64,000 nucleotides of DNA from Photobacterium frigidiphilum (GTDB taxonomy: Bacteria; Pseudomonadota; Gammaproteobacteria; Enterobacterales; Vibrionaceae): positions 62,001-126,000 of the forward strand of contig NZ_PYMJ01000013.1 of the NCBI RefSeq assembly GCF_003025615.1. The letters are read 5' to 3'. The notes under the pieces were generated by a model that saw only the letters and a program-made list of their open reading frames with translations, made no database searches and was not told the origin of the DNA. Of the stretch, positions 8,605 to 17,536 are shown piece after piece (positions within the stretch are counted from its first letter, which is position 1; each line of letters begins with the position of its first letter). Position numbers and translations under genes: made by a program.

Positions 8605-9816
8605 TTAATACAAAGTTTCTAACTCATTTAGATCCTTAACATTTACACGCTTGGCTTCCTGCCCAGCGTCGAATCGAATAACAACCGGTATTTCAGATAC
8701 ATTAAACTGCTTAGCAATTTTCTGATTTTTGAAGATATCGATTGTGACAACGTTCTTACCAGCTTGACCTTTATTGTGTGTCTCTAGCTGATTGATAACA
8801 TCAATACTGTCTTGGTTTTGTGGCGCCCAGAATGCAACCAATGCGGTGCCATCAAAATCGACAACTGCTTTACGCCAGTTATCTTCTTCTTCAATGTAAC
8901 GGTCGGCAGCAACAGCAGCTACTGCACCATCACCCGCAGCAGTAACGACCTGTCGCAAGAATTTTTCAGTCACATCACCGACAGCATAAATACCGGGAAT
9001 ATTGGTCTCTTGCTTATCATTGGTCACAATGTAACCATGAGAATTCAAGTCAACCTGCCCTTTAATGAAGTCAGTTTTAGGCACTGTACCGACAAACATG
9101 AATACACCATCAGATTCGATATGGCTGATCTCACCAGTTTTAATGTTCTTCACATTGACGCCATTCACTAGCTCGTCGCCAGTGATTTCGTCTAATACTG
9201 AATTCCATACAAAATTGATTTTATCGTTAGCAAAAGCTTGTTCTTGAGCGGTGCGATCTGCTGCTAAAATACCGTGATCACGACGTACAATCATGGTGAT
9301 TTTATTGACAAACTTGGTGAGGAAAAGGGATTCTTCAACAGCGGTATTACCCGAGCCAACAACCACAATATCCAGTTCTTCGAAGAAGTCAGCATCACAG
9401 GTTGCGCAATACGATACACCTTTACCACGGAATTCATTTTCACCCGGTACACCAAGAATCAATGGCGAGGCACCAGTGGCAATAATGATGCTTTTTGCCT
9501 GAAATACTTCACCCTTAGTGGTGGTTAAGGTTTTTAGGTAACCATCATCAGCAACGTCAATTTTATTCACAATACCTTTAGTGAATTCAACGCCGAATTT
9601 GTCACAGTGAGCACGGAATGCATCCATTAACTCTGGGCCCGTAGCAGACAGAATACCCGGATAGTTTTCCACCTCATCAGTTGTTGCTGCTTGACCACCC
9701 GCTTTACGTTTTTCTTCAATAATAAGCGTTTTCATTTTGCCACGAGCAGCATAAACACCGGCTGACATTCCGCCAGCACCACCGCCAATAATAATTACAT
9801 CATAAAGCTCAGACAT
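8605..9816 (-). CDS. trxB: Thioredoxin reductase with a degenerate C-terminal thioredoxin domain
   Basis: This flavoprotein uses NAD(P)H to reduce thioredoxin and would feed electrons to the neighbouring CVRC thioredoxin and hence to GrdA. Residues 1-310 show the FAD motif GGGAGGMSAG, the redox-active CATC (137-140), the nucleotide-binding GSGNTAVEE and the FAD-contacting GIYAVGDV. Beyond the usual length of about 320 there are some 85 extra residues with a thioredoxin-like pattern (LVAFWAPQNQDS, then EIPVVIRFDAGQ), but the expected CxxC is replaced by polar residues at 332-337. So the tail is probably a docking or structural domain, not a redox one. It is the first gene of the minus-strand series, which makes the region upstream of 9816 the likely main promoter. 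Confidence 0.9.
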   Translation of the reverse strand: MSELYDVIIIGGGAGGMSAGVYAARGKMKTLIIEEKRKAGGQAATTDEVENYPGILSATGPELMDAFRAHCDKFGVEFTKGIVNKIDVADDGYLKTLTTTKGEVFQAKSIIIATGASPLILGVPGENEFRGKGVSYCATCDADFFEELDIVVVGSGNTAVEESLFLTKFVNKITMIVRRDHGILAADRTAQEQAFANDKINFVWNSVLDEITGDELVNGVNVKNIKTGEISHIESDGVFMFVGTVPKTDFIKGQVDLNSHGYIVTNDKQETNIPGIYAVGDVTEKFLRQVVTAAGDGAVAAVAADRYIEEEDNWRKAVVDFDGTALVAFWAPQNQDSIDVINQLETHNKGQAGKNVVTIDIFKNQKIAKQFNVSEIPVVIRFDAGQEAKRVNVKDLNELETLY

Positions 9817-9856
9817 ACCTTCACCGGTTTTAATTTAAAGCCTAATTTAATAGAAG

Positions 9857-9877
9857 CATTAAGTTTTTTGCTTAATG
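9857..9877 (-). promoter_or_regulatory. Leader hairpin upstream of trxB
   Basis: A 7-bp inverted repeat, CATTAAG and CTTAATG, separated by 7 nt, lies about 40 bp before trxB in its probable leader. Its role is unknown. I saw no glycine riboswitch pattern around it. Confidence 0.3.
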
Positions 9878-10122
9878 ACTTCACCGAATTCGATCATCAA
9901 AAAAATAAGTATTGGTAGTAGCATTCGACATGACATTAAGCTAACCATTAAATACAACCCGAAATTAAAACTGGTGAATAATATTTCACACAATATTCAA
10001 AACGAAGAATAATATTCAATACACATAAGAAAACGTTACTAACACCTAACGATATCCCTCTAGCTTTAATATTAATTTCGTATCGATTTTATTGACTACA
10101 CACCAACCTCTTACCAAGAATT

Positions 10123-10143
10123 GTGATTATAAATAGTAATCAC
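10123..10143. promoter_or_regulatory. Dyad GTGATTA-N7-TAATCAC, possible operator
   Basis: Two perfect 7-bp arms are separated by TAAATAG within the long spacer upstream of the grd operon. The spacing does not fit CRP or FNR, so the factor, if any, is unknown. Confidence 0.35.
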
Positions 10144-10800
10144 TGTTTTTTTGTGACCAAAATCCGACTCCAGAATAAAACCCTATAAAAAGACAAAAAA
10201 TATGACATTCAGCGCATAACGATATACATACCTTCACACTATATGTTTCATAACCCCTTAATTTATAGTTAGTTATGTGTTATTTTTGTTAATGGGTTTA
10301 TGCATAAATGCGATAGAATATAATTCTAAAATTAGAAATGACTTTGTTTGTTTTTTTAAGCTTACTAATTTTTAATGTCCAAAATTAAAACCTCACACTT
10401 TTGGATTAGATTTACTAATACCAAAAATTAAAAAATATACCCTAATATAAAAAGAGATATAGAGAGGAAAATAAAAACCAGTGAAACATGAAATAAAAGA
10501 TTAAAACATCATCATAACTCATGATATTGATCAGACTTGATGTACATCTTTACGCTGTCAACATTCCAATAAATGCCTTATTCACAGCGCAGTTAATGCT
10601 TGTAAATATCTATTTGGATGTAAATTAAAAGCTTAAGCTTTAATTAACCTGGTTATAAAAAGCAATATTTCACTATTGATAAACAAGTCACTTTAAAAGT
10701 GTGCTTTTTTATTAAATAAAACGATAATGCTCACACTTTAAATTTATTCCTTAATGCTAACCTCCCCACCGAAAACATCGATAACTTTCGGAGTGAAGCA

Positions 10801-12213
10801 ATGGAAACGCTGCAATATACCAATGGCTGGCTTAACCTCAATGAAGATCGTATTAATGAGATCAATCAATTTTGTGAAGACTATAAACATTTCCTGAATA
10901 AAGGAAAAACTGAGCGTCAATGCGTCGCACTCTGTGTTAAACAGGCCGAAGAAAAGGGATTTCGTCCCATCTCTGAATTCAAACAATTAAACCCTGGCGA
11001 TAAAGTCTACTTCGTAAACCGTAAAAAGAACGTCGCATTAGTTGTTGTAGGTAAACAACCAATCAGTGATGGTATTCGTTATGTAGTTTCTCATATTGAT
11101 TCACCTCGTTTAGATTTAAAACCTAGCCCGATATATGAAAAGAGTGAACTCGCGTTAATGCGTACCCATTATTATGGCGGGATCAAGAAATACCAATGGG
11201 CCTCACGCCCTCTTGCATTGCATGGCATTGTTGCAACCAAGTCAGGACGAAATGTCGATATCGTCATCGGTGAGGATCCTCAAGATCCTGTCTTTACCAT
11301 TCCAGATTTATTGCCTCACCTCGATAAAAAAGTACAGCGCGAGCGTACAGCAGCAGAAGTCCTAAAAGGTGAAGAACTGCAGATTATTGTTGGTTCTATA
11401 CCAATGGAAGTGAATGACGACAAAATTAAAGACAAAGTGAAGCATCATATTTTAACCAAGTTATTTGAAAAATATGAAATTTCAGAACCAGATTTTATCT
11501 CTGCTGAACTAATGCTTGTACCCGCAGGTGAAGCTCGCGATGTCGGTATCGATGGGGGCTTATTAGGCGCGTACGGCCAAGATGATCGTATTTGTGCTTT
11601 TACATCATTAGAAGCGATTTTCGATATTGCAGTACCAGAACAAACTGCAGTCTGCTTCTTAGTGGATAAAGAAGAAATTGGCTCGTCAGGTTCAACAGGG
11701 CTCGAATCTCGCTATCTTGAATACTTTACTGGCGAACTTCTTATACGCCAACTTGGTAATCAATATAACGATCAAATGATGCGTCGTTGTTTATGGCAAT
11801 CTTATGCTCTTTCTTCAGATGTAAATGCTGGCTTAAATCCATTATTTGAATCGGTTCATGATGTACAAAATGCCTCGAAGCTAGGCTATGGCTTGGTTTT
11901 AACCAAATACACAGGTCACGGTGGTAAAGCGGGTTCAAACGATGCTGATGCCGAGTATGTCGCTGCATTACGCCGCATGTTTGATGATAAAGAAATCAAG
12001 TGGCAATCAGGCTTATTAGGCAAAGTCGACGAAGGTGGTGGCGGTACCGTGGCTAAATATCTGGCGCATTATGGCATTAATACCATAGATGCAGGAGCGG
12101 CACTGCTTTCAATGCATTCACCGTTTGAACTTTCCTCTAAGTTTGACATTCATGAGCTCTACAAAGCCTATAAAGTTTTCTTTATTGATTCAATAAAGCC
12201 AACTGAATATTAA
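10801..12213 (+). CDS. M18 family zinc aminopeptidase
   Basis: The 470-residue product belongs to the M18 metalloaminopeptidases, which are cytosolic dizinc enzymes that remove N-terminal residues from peptides. Metal-site segments are visible as VSHIDSPR, GAYGQDDR, the catalytic pair in VDKEEIGSSGSTG, and the late TGHGGKAGSNDAD and MHSPFE blocks. The length is typical. ATG at 10801 follows CGGAGTG. Peptide breakdown could supply glycine for the divergent reductase operon, but the wide spacer gives no direct evidence of co-regulation. The downstream bidirectional terminator closes the unit. Confidence 0.9.
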   Translation: METLQYTNGWLNLNEDRINEINQFCEDYKHFLNKGKTERQCVALCVKQAEEKGFRPISEFKQLNPGDKVYFVNRKKNVALVVVGKQPISDGIRYVVSHIDSPRLDLKPSPIYEKSELALMRTHYYGGIKKYQWASRPLALHGIVATKSGRNVDIVIGEDPQDPVFTIPDLLPHLDKKVQRERTAAEVLKGEELQIIVGSIPMEVNDDKIKDKVKHHILTKLFEKYEISEPDFISAELMLVPAGEARDVGIDGGLLGAYGQDDRICAFTSLEAIFDIAVPEQTAVCFLVDKEEIGSSGSTGLESRYLEYFTGELLIRQLGNQYNDQMMRRCLWQSYALSSDVNAGLNPLFESVHDVQNASKLGYGLVLTKYTGHGGKAGSNDADAEYVAALRRMFDDKEIKWQSGLLGKVDEGGGGTVAKYLAHYGINTIDAGAALLSMHSPFELSSKFDIHELYKAYKVFFIDSIKPTEY

Positions 12214-12266
12214 AAATGACATAGATTGTTAAGCCAAGGTGCCTACTAATCTATTAATAAACAGTG

Positions 12267-12326
12267 AATTGATAAAAGAAGAATTGATAAGCGGTAAATT
12301 GATAAGCAAGTAATTGATAAGAAAAA
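12267..12326. repeat. 15-bp tandem repeat, four copies
   Basis: AATTGATAA recurs at 12267, 12282, 12297 and 12312, a strict 15-bp period. The remaining six bases of each unit vary. It lies between the aminopeptidase stop and its terminator. Confidence 0.85.
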
Positions 12327-12385
12327 TAAAGTCACGCTCAAAAAAGTAAACAAAAACATAATTAGAAACAAGAAGCTAAAAAGAT

Positions 12386-12420
12386 AGCCTCATTGCATTG
12401 CAAAATGCTTTGAGGCTTTT
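12386..12420. terminator. Bidirectional terminator, M18 peptidase / DsrE gene
   Basis: AGCCTCA and TGAGGCT form the base of a stem that continues with GCATT/AATGC around a GCAA loop. T-rich runs follow on both strands, fitting the convergent gene pair. Confidence 0.85.
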
Positions 12421-12423
12421 CTT

Positions 12424-12780
12424 TTAAAAACTAACCACTTTATCGGCATTCAATGTCCATAAAGACAAATCATCCAGCGTGCCAATTTCTGCCCCTTCGA
12501 GCAAAGGTAAATCAGTCATACCACGCGCATCGGTACATGTTTTACACAGTTTTACTTGTGCACCTTGCGCCAATAAAATATCCAGCATTTGCTGAATATT
12601 GTAACCTTCACTTGGCTTCTGCTTCACTAACGCGCAGCTTACAGAATCTGACATAAGAAAAATCTGCAATTGTATTGCTTCATACTCTTGTTCGTTTAAA
12701 TTGATTGCTAACCGTAATGCATTGAAAGAACGTTCTGAACCGTACGGCGCTTCATTCAGAATAAAGAGAATATTTTGCAT
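12424..12780 (-). CDS. DsrE/DsrF-like family protein
   Basis: This 118-residue protein resembles the DsrE/YchN family, small cytoplasmic proteins with a conserved cysteine, several of which act in sulfur relay. It shows the typical start MQNILFILNEAPYGSERSFNALRLA and the KLCKTCTDARG segment with two cysteines where the reactive cysteine is expected. The gene stands alone, divergent from modE and convergent with the aminopeptidase gene. The specific function is unknown; a sulfur-transfer role is inferred only from the family. Confidence 0.8.
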   Translation of the reverse strand: MQNILFILNEAPYGSERSFNALRLAINLNEQEYEAIQLQIFLMSDSVSCALVKQKPSEGYNIQQMLDILLAQGAQVKLCKTCTDARGMTDLPLLEGAEIGTLDDLSLWTLNADKVVSF

Positions 12781-12915
12781 GGTTGTTACTCGCTAAAAGG
12801 TAGCTTAGACATAAAACAATAATTGCTTTATACATTGTGCGGTATACTTTACGCCAAGTTGAACCTTAGCGTTCTGATTTAGCTCTAGTTTTTAATCAAA
12901 GGTACACATTTAGCA

Positions 12916-13707
12916 ATGATGGATTTTGACGCGCTTCTTACCCTTTCTACAAACGGTAAAACCTTTGCCAATCCCCGACGTGTGGCTTTGCTCAAGGCAG
13001 TGCACGCTACAGGTTCAATTAGCCAAGGAGCTAAACAAGCAGGTATCAGTTATAAAGCCGCTTTCGATGCGATTAAAGACATGAATAGTCGATCGCAAGA
13101 ACCACTGGTCACCAGTGAGAAAGGGGGAAAAGGTGGTGGTGGGGCTGCCTTAACGCATTTTGGAGAACGATTAGTACAAATGTATGAGTTGCTCGATAAG
13201 ATTCAAGATATGGGCTTAAAAGCACTCAACGATGAAAATGCCCCACTCCATAGTTTGCTGGGTATTATGTCGAAGTTTTCTTTGCAAACGAGCGCTCGAA
13301 ATCAATTGTTTGGCACAATCTGTGATATTCAACGCTATGAATTACATGATTTAGTCATTATTCAACTCGCTGGTAAGCATCGTATTTCTGCCACGATCAC
13401 GCATGGCAGTACAGTGAGGCTACAGTTAGCTATTGGGAAAGATGTGGTTGCGCTGATCAAGGGGCCATCCATCACTGTTTTTAACGAGCAAGCATCAAAA
13501 CTTGATTACGATAATCAGTTGAAAGGCACTATAAAAGCGATTAACCGGGATAAGACATCAGCAGAAATTACGGTTGGTTTAGGTGAGTCTGATGAAGTAT
13601 GTGCATTAGTCGATAATGATAACCTCATTGAAACAAACACAAACATCAATACGCAGATCTATGCATGCTTCCATTCAACTCAAGTGATTATTGCCACCAT
13701 GTGTTAA
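12916..13707 (+). CDS. modE: Molybdate-responsive regulator ModE
   Basis: ModE binds molybdate and then represses modABC transport genes or activates molybdoenzyme genes. The N-terminal winged helix covers about residues 1-110 (ALLKAVHATGSISQGAKQAGISYKAA region and the glycine-rich SEKGGKGGGGAALT wing). Two Mop/TOBE molybdate-binding domains follow, beginning at SARNQLFGTI (about 127) and LKGTIKAI (about 200). The total of 263 residues matches E. coli ModE. No modABC genes are next to it in this window. A 10-bp hairpin overlaps its stop codon. Confidence 0.93.
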   Translation: MMDFDALLTLSTNGKTFANPRRVALLKAVHATGSISQGAKQAGISYKAAFDAIKDMNSRSQEPLVTSEKGGKGGGGAALTHFGERLVQMYELLDKIQDMGLKALNDENAPLHSLLGIMSKFSLQTSARNQLFGTICDIQRYELHDLVIIQLAGKHRISATITHGSTVRLQLAIGKDVVALIKGPSITVFNEQASKLDYDNQLKGTIKAINRDKTSAEITVGLGESDEVCALVDNDNLIETNTNINTQIYACFHSTQVIIATMC

Positions 13708-13726
13708 TGCTCAGTGGAGCATTAAC
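13703..13726 (+). terminator. Hairpin overlapping the modE stop codon
   Basis: GTTAATGCTC and GAGCATTAAC pair perfectly around AGTG. The stop codon TAA is inside the left arm. There is no strong T-run, so termination may be weak. Confidence 0.5.
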
Positions 13727-13741
13727 TTATCCAGCTTGGTA

Positions 13742-13978
13742 TTAATTAGGGAACTCTAAAACACACATTTGCAACGGTGGGCTGTAGTTTTTGCCTTCCA
13801 ATAGGCAGTCGGTAAAATGCTTGTAGTCTTCATATTGCAAAATACCTAACAGCACCACAGAGATAAGCATACCGACCATAGAAATGCGCATTAACCATTT
13901 CTTTTTTGTCTTCAACGAGAATAAAAATGCGATGACAGACACAGGAGCAAGCGATAATAGAAAAAACCATGTATTCAT
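13742..13978 (-). CDS. Small hypothetical membrane protein
   Basis: This frame encodes about 78 residues from MNTWFFLLSLAPV, with two hydrophobic segments and a lysine-rich turn (SLKTKKKW) between them, then a polar tail ending CVLEFPN. Earlier in-frame starts (ATG at 14005 and 13990, TTG at 14014) are possible; no clear ribosome site decides. I do not recognise the family. A longer overlapping frame on the same strand (13830-14150) looks like a shadow. The gene sits between modE and the rbs operon with no evident partner. Confidence 0.45.
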   Translation of the reverse strand: MNTWFFLLSLAPVSVIAFLFSLKTKKKWLMRISMVGMLISVVLLGILQYEDYKHFTDCLLEGKNYSPPLQMCVLEFPN

Positions 13979-14291
13979 CGACAAAGCGATCATGACAAAC
14001 TGCATTCCATTCAAGAACTGTTAAGGATTGTGATGGTAAGTCTTTTCCATCTATGAATTCAAAGGTATTCGTGTTTTTTTGCAAAGCTTTACAAAACACT
14101 GACAAAGATGAATCTACATTCATCGCCATCTTGTAACGTAATAGTGACAACTTCCGTTCTTCTTTTGACCATACCTCATTTGATATAAAACCGATCTAAT
14201 AACCCGTTATAGCCATTTCTGATGCACTTATCTCCCCTTACAGAATCAACGCGTGTGATCCATAACTCCATTTATTCAGTTTAAGCATATT

Positions 14292-14313
14292 TGTTCTGAT
14301 CTGAATCACATTT
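14292..14313. promoter_or_regulatory. Probable CRP-cAMP site upstream of rbsD
   Basis: TCTGA-N6-TCACA (14295-14310), followed by TTTT, is one base from the CRP core TGTGA-N6-TCACA. It fits the known catabolite control of ribose operons. Confidence 0.6.
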
Positions 14314-14360
14314 TGTAACAAACAAAAGTGCAAAACATCCAATTTAACTCTACATTTCAC

Positions 14361-14392
14361 TCATCGAAACGTTTGCGTAATCGTTTCGATGA
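14361..14392. promoter_or_regulatory. LacI-type operator, probable RbsR site
   Basis: TCATCGAAACG and CGTTTCGATGA are perfect 11-bp arms around a 10-bp spacer. The left part also reads GAAACGTTTGC, close to the E. coli RbsR core GAAACGTTTCG. It lies about 85 bp before rbsD. Confidence 0.75.
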
Positions 14393-14478
14393 ACAAAAAA
14401 CGCGATTGAAAAGGATTTACCGCCAAGGCTGGCAACATACTTTAAGCATCACCATGACGAATAATTAAGGCGTAACCC

Positions 14479-14898
14479 ATGAAAAAAAACGCACTCATCA
14501 ACGCTGAATTGTCTTACGTTGTTGCCACTCTCGGCCATACTGATGAGATCACAATTTGTGATGCTGGCTTACCGATTCCTGATGAAGCGCAGCGTATCGA
14601 TTTGGCTTTAATACCTGGCGTGCCAACTTTCATCGATACCGTTAAGGCGGTATTGGGCGAAATGCAAATCGAAGGCGTTGTTATGGCCGAAGAATTTGCT
14701 CAAGTAAGCCCAGACCTACACCAAGCCTTGGTTACACTGATTCGTAATGAAGAATTGTTATGCGGTAAAAAAATCACCTTGTCTTACGTGAGCCACGAAG
14801 CATTTAAAGTGCATACGCAAGATAGTAAAGCTGTAATTCGCACAGGTGAATGTACACCTTATGCGAACGTAATTTTCCAATCAGGTGTTGTCTTTTAA
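14479..14898 (+). CDS. rbsD: D-ribose pyranase RbsD
   Basis: RbsD interconverts pyranose and furanose forms of ribose so that the kinase receives its substrate. The 139-residue protein has the typical start MKKNALINAELSYVVATLGHTDEITICDAGLP, with the catalytic His and Asp, and ends with the conserved TGECTPYANVIFQSGVVF stretch. It is the first gene of the rbsDACBK operon and lies behind the operator and CRP-like sites. AAGGCG precedes the ATG. Confidence 0.96.
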   Translation: MKKNALINAELSYVVATLGHTDEITICDAGLPIPDEAQRIDLALIPGVPTFIDTVKAVLGEMQIEGVVMAEEFAQVSPDLHQALVTLIRNEELLCGKKITLSYVSHEAFKVHTQDSKAVIRTGECTPYANVIFQSGVVF

Positions 14899-14933
14899 CA
14901 CACCTACTCTCGGAATAATCGCAAGGAACTGAC

Positions 14934-16448
14934 ATGAACCAGCCAATTTTAGAACTTAAAGGCATTGAAAAAGCATTCCCTGGTGTAAAAGCGCTAGATA
15001 ATGCTTGTTTGAATGTTTACCCAGGCAAGGTAATGGCTTTAATGGGTGAAAATGGTGCCGGTAAGTCGACGCTTATGAAGTCCTTAACTGGAATCTATGC
15101 GATGGATGCGGGTGAAATTCGCTATCAAGGAAAAGTCGTTAACTTTGATGGTCCTCGCCACTCTCAAGAAGCTGGTATCAGTATTATTCACCAAGAACTA
15201 AACCTGATCCCTGAATTAACCATTGCTGAGAATATCTTTCTTGGCCGAGAAAAAACCAATGCATTTGGTGGCATTAAATGGACAGAAATGTTCAGTGAAG
15301 CCGATGCTCTACTTAAGCGCTTGAACGTAAAACACCACTCCCGCCAGTTATTGGGAGAGTTAAGCCTTGGTGAGCAGCAAATGGTCGAGATTGCGAAAGC
15401 CTTATCTTTCAAATCTCAAGTCATCATTATGGATGAGCCAACCGATGCACTAACAGATACCGAAACTGAATCGCTGTTTAAAGTGATTAATGAGTTGCGT
15501 GACGAAGGTTGTGGCATTGTCTATATCTCGCACCGCTTAAAAGAAATCTTCGAAATCTGCGACGACATTACCGTATTACGAGACGGAAAATTCATTGGTG
15601 AACGCGCTGTAGCCGATACCGATGAAGATGGCTTGATCGAAATGATGGTAGGCCGTCGCTTAGATGAGCAATACCCTCGTATTGATGTGCGCCACGGTGA
15701 AACCTGCCTTGAAGTAACAAATCTGACTGGTGCTGGTGTCAATAATGTCAGCTTCAAACTGGATCGCGGTGAAATTTTAGGTGTATCAGGCTTAATGGGT
15801 GCCGGTCGTACCGAATTAATGAAAGTGATTTACGGTGCCCTAAAGCGAGAATCAGGCGATATAAAACTTAACGGTAAAACCATTAACCCTGTAACCCCAC
15901 AAGATGGCTTAGCGAACGGAATTGCGTATATATCGGAAGACCGTAAAGGTGATGGGCTGGTACTTGGATTATCGGTAAAAGAGAACATGTCGTTATGTTC
16001 ACTCGAGCAGCTCTCTAAAGGTGTTCAGCTGAATCATTACGAAGAAGTGACAGCGGTGGAAGATTTCATCCGCTTATTCAACATCAAAACCCCAACCCGT
16101 GATCAAATCATTGGCAACCTCTCTGGTGGTAACCAACAGAAAGTCGCCATCGCCAAAGGGTTAATGACCCGTCCGAAAGTCTTAATTTTGGATGAGCCAA
16201 CCCGTGGTGTTGATGTAGGGGCAAAGAAAGAGATTTATCAACTCATCAACCAATTTAAAGCTGAAGGCATGAGCATCATCTTAGTTTCTTCTGAAATGCC
16301 AGAAGTACTGGGAATGAGTGACCGCATCATGGTGATGCATGAAGGCCGTATCAGCGGTGAATTTATGGCAACCGATGCCGATCAAGAAAAATTACTGGCC
16401 TGCGCGGTAGGTAAAACCATCGAGCAGAACAACGAGGTAGCAGCATGA
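14934..16448 (+). CDS. rbsA: Ribose ABC transporter ATP-binding protein RbsA
   Basis: RbsA is the double ATPase that powers ribose import. Two nucleotide-binding domains are visible: the first with Walker [10 protein letters not shown] (about residue 38), signature [12 protein letters not shown] and Walker [13 protein letters not shown]; the second with a modified P-loop GLMGAGRTE, signature [12 protein letters not shown] and [12 protein letters not shown]. The length of 504 is standard. It overlaps rbsC by 4 bp (ATGA), indicating coupled translation. Confidence 0.96.
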   Translation: MNQPILELKGIEKAFPGVKALDNACLNVYPGKVMALMGENGAGKSTLMKSLTGIYAMDAGEIRYQGKVVNFDGPRHSQEAGISIIHQELNLIPELTIAENIFLGREKTNAFGGIKWTEMFSEADALLKRLNVKHHSRQLLGELSLGEQQMVEIAKALSFKSQVIIMDEPTDALTDTETESLFKVINELRDEGCGIVYISHRLKEIFEICDDITVLRDGKFIGERAVADTDEDGLIEMMVGRRLDEQYPRIDVRHGETCLEVTNLTGAGVNNVSFKLDRGEILGVSGLMGAGRTELMKVIYGALKRESGDIKLNGKTINPVTPQDGLANGIAYISEDRKGDGLVLGLSVKENMSLCSLEQLSKGVQLNHYEEVTAVEDFIRLFNIKTPTRDQIIGNLSGGNQQKVAIAKGLMTRPKVLILDEPTRGVDVGAKKEIYQLINQFKAEGMSIILVSSEMPEVLGMSDRIMVMHEGRISGEFMATDADQEKLLACAVGKTIEQNNEVAA

Positions 16449-17437
16449 GCAGCAACGCGATGACCAAAACAGACGATCCAAAAAACAAACTAGGTAAAAA
16501 GCTGTTCACTAAAGAATGGTTAATTGAACAAAAGTCACTGATCGCATTGATCTTATTGATTGTTGTTGTGTCTTTTCTTAACCCCAACTTCTTTACTGTC
16601 GACAACATTTTAAATATTCTTCGCCAAACCTCAGTCAATGCCATTATCGCAGTAGGTATGACGCTGGTTATTTTGACCGCAGGTATCGACCTCAGTGTGG
16701 GGTCTGTATTAGCACTTTGTGGTGCATTTGCCGCCACTATGATTGGTCTTGAAATTCCAGCCATCATTGCTGTACCTACAGCCCTACTAGCAGGTGCTGC
16801 TTTAGGTGCTATCAGCGGGGTCATTATAGCCAAAGGTAAGGTACAAGCGTTTATTGCCACCTTAGTAACCATGACATTACTGCGTGGTGTCACCATGGTT
16901 TACACCGATGGTCGCCCTATTTCTACTGGCTTTACAGAGGTAGCAGATGGCTTTGCATGGTTCGGTACAGGTTACGCAATGGGTATTCCTGTTCCTATCT
17001 GGCTAATGGTTATTGTATTCGCTTCAATCTGGTATTTATTGAATCACACTCGCTTCGGTCGTTACATCTACGCACTGGGCGGTAATGAATCAGCAACTCG
17101 CTTATCAGGCATTAACGTAGATCGCGTCAAGATTGGCGTCTACGCTATCTGTGGCCTGTTAGCAGCCCTTGCTGGCATCATTGTAACCTCTCGTCTTTCA
17201 TCTGCTCAGCCAACCGCTGGCATGGGATACGAACTGGATGCGATTGCTGCTGTAGTATTGGGTGGTACCAGCCTTGCTGGTGGTAAAGGTCGCATTATGG
17301 GCACACTGGTTGGTGCGCTTATTATCGGCTTCTTAAACAATGCACTAAACCTGTTAGACGTGTCTTCATACTACCAAATGATTGCAAAAGCAGTGGTAAT
17401 CTTGCTTGCGGTACTGGTAGATAATAAAAATAAGTAA
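16445..17437 (+). CDS. rbsC: Ribose ABC transporter permease RbsC
   Basis: RbsC forms the inner-membrane channel for ribose. The 330-residue protein is strongly hydrophobic with around ten predicted membrane segments and carries the family markers [12 protein letters not shown] and [22 protein letters not shown] (cytoplasmic loop that meets RbsA). The start overlaps the rbsA stop. A long hairpin separates it from rbsB. Confidence 0.95.
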   Translation: MSSNAMTKTDDPKNKLGKKLFTKEWLIEQKSLIALILLIVVVSFLNPNFFTVDNILNILRQTSVNAIIAVGMTLVILTAGIDLSVGSVLALCGAFAATMIGLEIPAIIAVPTALLAGAALGAISGVIIAKGKVQAFIATLVTMTLLRGVTMVYTDGRPISTGFTEVADGFAWFGTGYAMGIPVPIWLMVIVFASIWYLLNHTRFGRYIYALGGNESATRLSGINVDRVKIGVYAICGLLAALAGIIVTSRLSSAQPTAGMGYELDAIAAVVLGGTSLAGGKGRIMGTLVGALIIGFLNNALNLLDVSSYYQMIAKAVVILLAVLVDNKNK

Positions 17438-17463
17438 TTCGAAAACATAAACCTCTGAGTATT

Positions 17464-17501
17464 GGCACAATAAACACCCCCAACCCTTTGTTTATTGTGC
17501 C
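17464..17501 (+). promoter_or_regulatory. 13-bp perfect stem-loop in the rbsC-rbsB gap
   Basis: GGCACAATAAACA and TGTTTATTGTGCC are perfect arms around a 12-nt loop. No T-run follows, so it is more likely a message-stabilising or processing structure that raises rbsB expression than a terminator. That role is inferred. Confidence 0.7.
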
Positions 17502-17536
17502 TAACAAACTGACCCGAAATATATAAGGAATATAGA

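Larger units (their letters stand above)
9817..10800. other. AT-rich spacer between trxB and the M18 aminopeptidase gene
   Basis: This spacer of nearly 1 kb separates two divergent genes. It is strongly AT-rich and contains no convincing ORF on either strand. It presumably holds the promoters for the grd operon (leftward) and the aminopeptidase (rightward). The only structures I can point to are the trxB leader hairpin and the dyad at 10123-10143. No tandem glycine aptamer is evident. Confidence 0.6.

Noticed and set aside
9817..10800. Glycine riboswitch upstream of the grd operon
   Set aside because: I looked for the tandem glycine-aptamer pattern on both strands and saw no matching conserved core; the region is too AT-rich for the expected stems.
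10744..10986. 80-codon minus-strand frame over the start of the aminopeptidase gene
   Set aside because: It is antisense to a strongly supported gene and shows no domain or ribosome site.
12267..12326. CRISPR-like array from the 15-bp repeats
   Set aside because: The units are too short and have no unique spacers of 30 bp or so, and no cas genes are present.
13830..14150. 106-codon frame overlapping the small membrane protein gene
   Set aside because: It runs in another frame of the same strand, mixes low-complexity and cysteine-rich stretches and has no recognisable domain; treated as a shadow.
14934..16448. Internal duplication in rbsA
   Set aside because: The two similar halves are the normal paired ATPase domains of this transporter family, not a recent duplication.
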